A stretch of 8,834 nt of DNA, taken from assembly GCA_026398675.1 (NCBI GenBank), contig JAPLSK010000196.1, positions 1 through 8,834 on the forward strand, in the 5' to 3' direction. The notes beneath the pieces are model-generated. The model did no database searches and had not been told where the DNA came from. It was given only the letters and a program-made list of their open reading frames with translations. The position numbers and the translations under genes are program-made. This document shows positions 4,944 to 8,834 of this stretch, in pieces. Source of the DNA: a bacterium. Lineage in GTDB: Bacteria; RBG-13-66-14. The first letter of the stretch is position 1; the number at the start of each line of letters is the position of its first letter.

Positions 4944-5480
4944 ATGCACAAGATGACCGAGCAGAACCTCTGGGCCGCCTTCGCCGGCGAATCCCAAGCC
5001 CACGTGAAGTACGCCGCCTTCGCCGACGAGGCCTACAAGGCCGGCCTGGCCAACGTCGCCAAGCTCTTCCGCGCCGTCAGCTTCGCCGAGCGCGTCCACG
5101 CCACCAACCACCTCCGGGTGCTCGGGGGGCTGAAGGGCACGGGCGACAACCTCCAGACCGCCATTGACGGCGAGAACTTCGAGGTGGACGAGATGTACCC
5201 GGCCTACGACGCCGTGGCCAAGCTCCAGGGCGAGACGGACGCCGAGAGGAGCATCCACTTCGCCGTCGAGGCGGAGAAGATCCACGCCGTCATGTACGCC
5301 GACGCCAAGCGGTCCGTGGATTCCGGGAAAGACTGGGCCATCGGCGACGTCTACATCTGCCCCAACTGCGGCTACACGCACATCGTCTCCGCCGGCGACC
5401 CCCTGCCCGACTTCTGCCCGGTGTGCGCCTGGAAGAAGTCCACCTTCAAAAAGTTCTCGGGCTACGACGAGCTGGTGTAG
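4944..5480 (+). CDS. rbr: Rubrerythrin
   Basis: Encodes 178 residues with the classic two-domain plan. The N-terminal four-helix ferritin-like domain carries the diiron ligands in AFAGESQAH (E16), SFAERVHATNH (E49, H52), NFEVDEMYP (E80/E83) and AVEAEKIHAVMY (E111, H114). The C-terminal rubredoxin-like domain has C139-x2-C142 (ICPNCGYTH) and C158-x2-C161 (FCPVCAWKK). Rubrerythrin reduces hydrogen peroxide to water in the cytoplasm of anaerobes, taking electrons through rubredoxin, two of which are encoded just upstream. Start ATG 4944 has GAGGA (4929-4933) ten bases upstream; ATG 4953 (M4) is an alternative. The stop TAG (5478-5480) lies inside a palindromic repeat starting at 5477. I see no strong promoter of its own, so read-through from the DUF2284 promoter is plausible. 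Confidence 0.96.
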   Translation: MHKMTEQNLWAAFAGESQAHVKYAAFADEAYKAGLANVAKLFRAVSFAERVHATNHLRVLGGLKGTGDNLQTAIDGENFEVDEMYPAYDAVAKLQGETDAERSIHFAVEAEKIHAVMYADAKRSVDSGKDWAIGDVYICPNCGYTHIVSAGDPLPDFCPVCAWKKSTFKKFSGYDELV

Positions 5481-5530
5481 GGGCCGACCTTTTGGTCGGC
5501 CCGCGTGCGACCGCAGAGGGTCGCCCCTAC
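5477..5530. repeat. Composite palindromic repeat overlapping the rubrerythrin stop
   Basis: Outer inverted arms GTAGGGGC (5477-5484) and GCCCCTAC (5523-5530) bracket two perfect hairpins. The first is GGGCCGACC (5481-5489) with GGTCGGCCC (5494-5502), loop TTTT. The second is GCGACC (5507-5512) with GGTCGC (5519-5524). The first stem is identical to the one at 8299-8320, and CTACATCATTGCAA after it matches the CTACGTCATCGCA tails elsewhere. The first hairpin could terminate or protect the rbr transcript. Confidence 0.85.
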
Positions 5531-5561
5531 ATCATTGCAATCGGGGGTGAGGGCTGTCTTG

Positions 5562-5597
5562 TAAAAAAAGCGGCGGGGTTAGGAAACCCCGCCCTAC
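5562..5597. repeat. Palindromic repeat, family 1 (copy 3)
   Basis: An A7 tract leads to stem GGCGGGGTT (5572-5580) with AACCCCGCC (5585-5593), loop AGGA, followed by CTACAT. The upper stem differs from copies at 2656 and 8050, yet remains fully paired. On the - strand it resembles a terminator (stem then GCTTTTTTT). Confidence 0.85.
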
Positions 5598-5618
5598 ATA
5601 TATTCAAGCTACGGCGGG

Positions 5619-5627
5619 TGTTATAAT
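5619..5627 (+). promoter_or_regulatory. Extended -10 promoter for the membrane/TPR gene
   Basis: TG-T-TATAAT (5619-5627) is a perfect extended -10 element with no good -35. Transcription from about 5634 would leave a ~20-base leader containing GAGGAGG (5639-5645). Confidence 0.55.
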
Positions 5628-5653
5628 CGTCGGCTGTCGAGGAGGCCGTTAAC

Positions 5654-7945
5654 GTGGCTGCGCGCGCCTACCGCTGGGTCGAACAGAGGGTGGTCCGGCT
5701 GCTGGACTACTTCGAGAGAGCGCCCGTCACCCTCGGGCGGGGGCTGGCGATTCTCGCCGCCACCTTCGCCTTCCGCAACGTCTTCGAGGCGCTGGCCGCC
5801 GGCGCGCCCCTCTACTACCCCGCCGCCTTCCTCGTCCACTTCCCCCTGGCCTACCTGCCCGGCATCGTGCTCATCCCCCTGGTCCTGGCGGCGCTCTCGG
5901 GCGAGCGGGTGGAGCGGGTGACGAAGGTACTCATCGCGGCCTGGGCGCTGACGATTCTCCCGCCGCTCTTCGAGCTCATCGCGGGCCATGCCGGGGCGCG
6001 GATCAGCTACCTGCCCATCCAGCCGGGGCGCTTCTGGTGGAGCGTCACCAATTACTTCAACCCGGGGGTGGAGTTCGAGGGGGCCACGGCGGGGGTGCGG
6101 CTCGAGGCGGCGCTGGGCGTGATTCTGGGCGGCTATTACGTCTACCTGAAGCGGAAGAAAATCTGGATCGCCCTGGTGAGCCTGCCGGTCATCTTCTTCG
6201 TGATGGTCAACGTCTTCAGCCTGCCCTACATCTTCCACCATCTACTGCGGGCCTGCGGGTCCGGCATCCCGCACGTGGCGGCGCTCTTCGGCACGCGGGG
6301 GATGGTCCTGCGTCCGGTGCTGGACCTGTCCGATTACTCCACGGCGCTGTTGGACCTCCTGTACCTGACGCCGCTCCTGGCCCTGTGGCTCCTGGTCTAC
6401 GGATGGAAAAAGCTGAAGGAGGTCGCCCGGTGGGCCTTCCGCTTCGACACCGGCGGATTCGCCCTGGCGACGGGCGTCGGGTTGTGGCTGGGCTGGCGGG
6501 CGGTGGGCTCCGGGCTTCCCCTGGACAATCCGCTGGACTGGATGGCGATGCTCGGCGCGGTCCTGGCCGTGTTCCACGCCGCGCTGGGGATACGGATGCT
6601 CCTGCCGGCGGATTCAACGGGGGACAAGCCATCCAGCGTAAGCGACGGCCCGCTCACCGACCGGGAGCGGAGGAACGTCGGGGCGGTCTGCCTTCTCCTG
6701 GCCGCGGGCTACGCCGGGACGGTGAACTACTACCTGTTGGGGACGTTGGCGGTGTTCGCGGCGGCGCAGGCCTTCATCCACCTGCGCCCGTTGAATCTGC
6801 GGCGCGTCTGGCCGCTGTCGGGGCTCTTCATCGGGGTCTCGGCGGTCGCCGCCCTGGGCGTGGGACTGGCGGCGTTCATCGGCGGGGCGGTGACCACGGC
6901 GCTCCCCGGCGCGCTCACCTGGGGCGTGCCGGCCGTCGCGGTTCTCGGTGCGGGGGTGATGGAGCTGCGGCCGGAGGCGCTCGTGGGCGGCCTCTTGAAA
7001 AACGGCCGGCGCGTTTTCGCCGCGGTGACCGCGGGTGCGGGCATCCTCATCGCTATCCTGCTCCCGCAGCCTTTGTGGAGCCGGATCGCCCTGGCCGTCC
7101 TGGGAATAGGATTGGCCGTGCTGGTCCTCGCGCGGGGGGGAATGCCGCGCTGGGCCCACCTCGCCTGGCCGCTGGGGGCGCTGGCGGTTCTGGGCGGACC
7201 GTTGAGCGCGGGCGATGAGCCGGTGGTATTCAATGACCTGCCGCCCAACCCCGTCGCCGTCGCCGCGCTCGACGATGCGACGGACCTCGAGCGGAACAAC
7301 CTCTACGCCCACGCGGCCCTCGAGTACGCCCGGGCGGTGGAGGCCGGTGACGAGCGGGCCCGCGTCCTCGGCCCCCTGGCCTTCAACCTGCGCCAGACCG
7401 GCAGGCTCGACGAGGCGGAGGCGGTACTCGAACGCTCGGTGACCCTCCACCCGGAGCACGCCCCGGCCCTGGTGGACCTGGCGGCGACGAAGGTCGCCCT
7501 GGGGAAAATCGCCGAGGGCGAGCGGCTGTACCTGCGCGCCCTCCGGCTCTGGCCGGACCTGATCCAGCCCCGGGTGGCCCTGGGGCGGCTGGCGCTGGAC
7601 CGGGGATTATCGTACCGGGCGCGGGGGGAGCCGGAGCTGGCGGCGGAGTTCTTGGCGGAGGCGCTGGACTGGGCTCGGGGCGCGTACAACCTGGCGCCGG
7701 GCGACGATTCGGCGGCCGGGCTTCTGGCCGCGGTGCAGGAGGAGCTGGGGAATTTTTCCGAGGCCTACGCCCTGTGGGAGAAGCGGGCCCACGCGGCGCC
7801 CCTGGACCCCGGAGCCCGCGTCGCCCTGGCCCGGCTGGCTTATAAATTGGGAGAAATCGACACGGCGCGGGGGTGGATCGAGGAGGCCCGGTCGCTGGAC
7901 CCCGGCTGCGAGGTGCCCCCCGGCCTCCGGGAGCTTCTCCGCTGA
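5654..7945 (+). CDS. Large polytopic membrane protein with C-terminal TPR region
   Basis: Encodes 763 residues from GTG 5654, with GAGGAGG (5639-5645) eight bases upstream. Residues ~29-516 hold about a dozen or more hydrophobic helices (for example 29-48, 58-80, 90-110, 149-166, 172-194, 230-250, 295-315, 342-378, 385-410, 476-492). Residues ~530-763 are soluble and helical with TPR-like repeats: NLYAHAALEYARAVEAGD, LAFNLRQTGRLDEAEAVLER, LAATKVALGKIAEGERLYLR, LGNFSEAYALWEKRA, LAYKLGEIDTARGWIEEA. The opening (FERAPVTLGRGLAIL...RNVFEALAAG, LVHFPLAYLPG) and mid-region DNPLDWMAML and HLRPLNLRRVWPLSG faintly recall UbiA-type integral-membrane prenyltransferases, but the Asp-rich catalytic motifs are not convincing. 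Function unknown. It probably sits in the inner membrane with the TPR as a protein-docking platform. It appears to be transcribed alone. Confidence 0.75.
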   Translation: MAARAYRWVEQRVVRLLDYFERAPVTLGRGLAILAATFAFRNVFEALAAGAPLYYPAAFLVHFPLAYLPGIVLIPLVLAALSGERVERVTKVLIAAWALTILPPLFELIAGHAGARISYLPIQPGRFWWSVTNYFNPGVEFEGATAGVRLEAALGVILGGYYVYLKRKKIWIALVSLPVIFFVMVNVFSLPYIFHHLLRACGSGIPHVAALFGTRGMVLRPVLDLSDYSTALLDLLYLTPLLALWLLVYGWKKLKEVARWAFRFDTGGFALATGVGLWLGWRAVGSGLPLDNPLDWMAMLGAVLAVFHAALGIRMLLPADSTGDKPSSVSDGPLTDRERRNVGAVCLLLAAGYAGTVNYYLLGTLAVFAAAQAFIHLRPLNLRRVWPLSGLFIGVSAVAALGVGLAAFIGGAVTTALPGALTWGVPAVAVLGAGVMELRPEALVGGLLKNGRRVFAAVTAGAGILIAILLPQPLWSRIALAVLGIGLAVLVLARGGMPRWAHLAWPLGALAVLGGPLSAGDEPVVFNDLPPNPVAVAALDDATDLERNNLYAHAALEYARAVEAGDERARVLGPLAFNLRQTGRLDEAEAVLERSVTLHPEHAPALVDLAATKVALGKIAEGERLYLRALRLWPDLIQPRVALGRLALDRGLSYRARGEPELAAEFLAEALDWARGAYNLAPGDDSAAGLLAAVQEELGNFSEAYALWEKRAHAAPLDPGARVALARLAYKLGEIDTARGWIEEARSLDPGCEVPPGLRELLR

Positions 7946-7977
7946 CGCGGGTCCGGCATGTTAAAAGCGGTAGGCAA

Positions 7978-8028
7978 TGTCCCCTCTCCCCTTTGAGGAG
8001 AGGCTCGCCTACGGGCTAGGGTGAGGGG
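7978..8028. repeat. Palindromic repeat, family 2 (copy 1, with insertion)
   Basis: The left arm CCTCTCCCC with CTTTG and AGGAGAGG forms a hairpin, followed by GGCTAGGGTGAGGGG. Relative to the copy at 8221, an extra CTCGCCTAC-like segment (8004-8012) lies between the hairpin and GGGCTAGGGTGAGG. GTAGGC (7969-7974) and GCCTAC (8007-8012) add a second inverted pair around it. Confidence 0.7.
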
Positions 8029-8041
8029 CAGTGTTGGTAAC

Positions 8042-8085
8042 GTAGATGCGGCGGGGATAGGAATCCCCGCCCTACGTCATCGCAG
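8042..8085. repeat. Palindromic repeat, family 1 (copy 4)
   Basis: Stem GGCGGGGAT (8050-8058) pairs with ATCCCCGCC (8063-8071), loop AGGA, followed by the tail CTACGTCATCGCAGCG (8072-8087). GTAG at 8042 mirrors CTAC at 8072. Confidence 0.85.
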
Positions 8086-8118
8086 CGAGGAACGGGCCGG
8101 GGTGGGGGTGTAGCGGCC

Positions 8119-8151
8119 CCCTCTCCCTGTGGGAGATACGTCATCGCAACG
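8119..8151. repeat. Chimeric repeat: family 2 head joined to family 1 tail
   Basis: CCCTCTCCCTGTGGGAGA, the family 2 hairpin, runs directly into TACGTCATCGCAACG, the family 1 tail, without the usual GGGATTAAGGGTGAGGG. It looks like a recombinant or deletion product of the two families. Confidence 0.6.
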
Positions 8152-8174
8152 GGCGGGATTGTGGTTGGAACGGT

Positions 8175-8211
8175 CTCCCTCTCCCTGTGGGAGAGGGATT
8201 AAGGGTGAGGG
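8175..8211. repeat. Palindromic repeat, family 2 (copy 2)
   Basis: A perfect 9-bp stem, CCCTCTCCC (8177-8185) with GGGAGAGGG (8189-8197), is followed by ATTAAGGGTGAGGGG. Confidence 0.8.
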
Positions 8212-8220
8212 GTTCCGCAT

Positions 8221-8258
8221 GTTCCCTCTCCCCTTTGGGGAGTGGGCTAGGGTGAGGG
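8221..8258. repeat. Palindromic repeat, family 2 (copy 3)
   Basis: CCCTCTCCCC (8224-8233) pairs with GGGGAGTGGG (8237-8246) with one T:T mismatch, then CTAGGGTGAGGG. It is the same architecture as 8175-8211. Confidence 0.8.
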
Positions 8259-8290
8259 TCGGGGCCGGGAGCGTAAAGACAGCTACATCA

Positions 8291-8336
8291 TAAAAAACGG
8301 GCCGACCTGAAGGTCGGCCCCTACGTCATCGCAGCG
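8291..8336 (-). repeat. Palindromic repeat, family 1 (copy 5), likely terminator of the ferritin-like gene
   Basis: Stem GGGCCGACC (8299-8307) pairs with GGTCGGCCC (8312-8320), with an A6 tract on the left (8292-8297) and the tail CTACGTCATCGCAGCG on the right (8321-8336). On the - strand it reads as a 9-bp hairpin followed by G and T6, a good intrinsic terminator ~90 bases after the ferritin-like stop at 8410. This repeat seems to serve as that gene's terminator. Confidence 0.8.
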
Positions 8337-8409
8337 CCGGGTTACACATTTACATATATCCATCCGCTCTGGGGAAGGGACCGTGGTGGGGGGCGGAGCG
8401 TCGGCCCGC

Positions 8410-8736
8410 TTAAACCCCCAAACTCTTCCGGTAGGCCTCGAGGCGCTCCACGTGCCCCCGCTCCTCATCGAGAATCCGCTCCAGCCGATTCCGGTCTATC
8501 CCCCGCGCCACGTCCTTGACCGTCGCGAAAAAGCGTATCGTTTCACGCTCGAAGCCCAGGGCGACCTCCACGAGCGCCGCCGTGTCGCCCTTCGCGGCCA
8601 GCCCCTTCGCCGCCTCCGCGGTGGAGAGGGTGTGGTCGCGGACTAGGGCGTCCATGAAGTGCGAGGTCTGTTCGTCCAGGGGATCCCCACCTTCGGGCGC
8701 GGCTCGGAGCATCTCGGAAAAAACGGCGTAGTAAAT
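8410..8736 (-). pseudogene. 5'-truncated ferritin-like (rubrerythrin-type) diiron protein
   Basis: From ATG 8712 the frame gives 100 residues, but it stays open upstream to a stop at 8739-8737, adding IYYAVFSE before the Met. The C-terminal half fits the last two helices of a ferritin-like diiron domain: EVALGFERETIRFFATV (E55) and ERILDEERGHVERLEAY (E84-x2-H87), with a Leu/Ala-rich helix between. The expected first two helices, with a Glu and an E-x-x-H pair, are missing. 'YYAVFSEML' looks like the end of helix B, where family members read ...E-x-x-HYxVFxxM. No Shine-Dalgarno site precedes ATG 8712. The residual protein would have only half of its metal site. It is probably a broken gene, or an artefact of a chimeric contig end. 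The repeat at 8291-8336 is its likely terminator. Confidence 0.65.
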
Positions 8737-8834
8737 TTATTCAGTACCCACCCGCCAATTCAGAGTCGGATTGAAAAACTAGAGCGCCTCAGCTTATAAT
8801 TTACAATATATAGTGTTTTTTCTAACCCACACAT
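8737..8834. other. AT-rich segment at window end
   Basis: The composition shifts abruptly from GC-rich to AT-rich near 8731-8737, at the break in the ferritin-like gene. It includes TATAAT (8795-8800) and TATATA-like runs. I see no coding frame, repeat copy or recognisable mobile-element end in it. Confidence 0.5.

Larger units (their letters stand above)
7946..8409. other. Intergenic repeat cluster without genes
   Basis: I see no credible coding frame here. The segment is mostly filled by two palindromic repeat families listed separately. The last ~70 bases (8337-8409) include a short AT-rich patch (TTACACATTTACATATATCC) with no identified function. Confidence 0.7.

Noticed and set aside
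6037..7218. 393-residue + strand frame and several long - strand frames within the membrane/TPR gene
   Set aside because: They are Gly/Arg/Pro-rich shadows of the real frame; the 5654 frame has membrane helices, TPR repeats, a promoter and a ribosome binding site.
7978..8336. CRISPR array
   Set aside because: Repeats are of two different families, irregularly spaced and imperfect, with no uniform spacers and no cas genes.

Overview
The window is GC-rich, gene-dense bacterial DNA with dispersed palindromic repeats between genes. An outer-membrane-type beta-barrel gene suggests a diderm. A keto-acid:ferredoxin oxidoreductase subunit, two rubredoxins, a rubrerythrin and a [Fe-S]-type DUF2284 protein suggest an anaerobic or microaerophilic lifestyle. 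The repeat style recalls metagenome-assembled genomes of uncultured candidate phyla, but I cannot name the taxon from sequence alone.

Layout: (1) 1-190, the C-terminal end of an unknown + strand gene and its terminator. (2) 215-1135, a CorA-family divalent-cation transporter on the - strand, with a terminator-containing leader. (3) 1388-2624, a divergent pair: a secreted beta-rich protein (-) and a DUF3996-like beta-barrel (+), sharing a 70-bp spacer with overlapping -10 boxes. (4) 2640-2745, two palindromic repeats directly against the 5' end of an orphan iorB. (5) 2747-5480, an iron/redox block on the + strand: iorB, rubredoxin 1, a duplicated rubredoxin tail, rubredoxin 2, terminator, a structured leader, DUF2284, rubrerythrin. 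(6) 5477-5597, two more palindromic repeats, the first providing the rubrerythrin stop codon. (7) 5654-7945, a large polytopic membrane protein with a C-terminal TPR region. (8) 7946-8336, a dense cluster of two repeat families. (9) 8410-8736, a ferritin-like gene on the - strand that lacks its N-terminal half and abuts an AT-rich segment running to the window edge.

The redox genes plausibly cooperate: rubredoxins pass electrons to rubrerythrin, which reduces peroxide, and IorB belongs to a ferredoxin-linked oxidoreductase. The most notable element is the leader of the DUF2284 gene. It begins at a good promoter and carries the two best-conserved sequence blocks of the glycine riboswitch aptamer in the right order and spacing, but lacks the usual P2 hairpin and ends on the ribosome binding site. 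It may be a glycine-riboswitch variant or a related RNA with another ligand.
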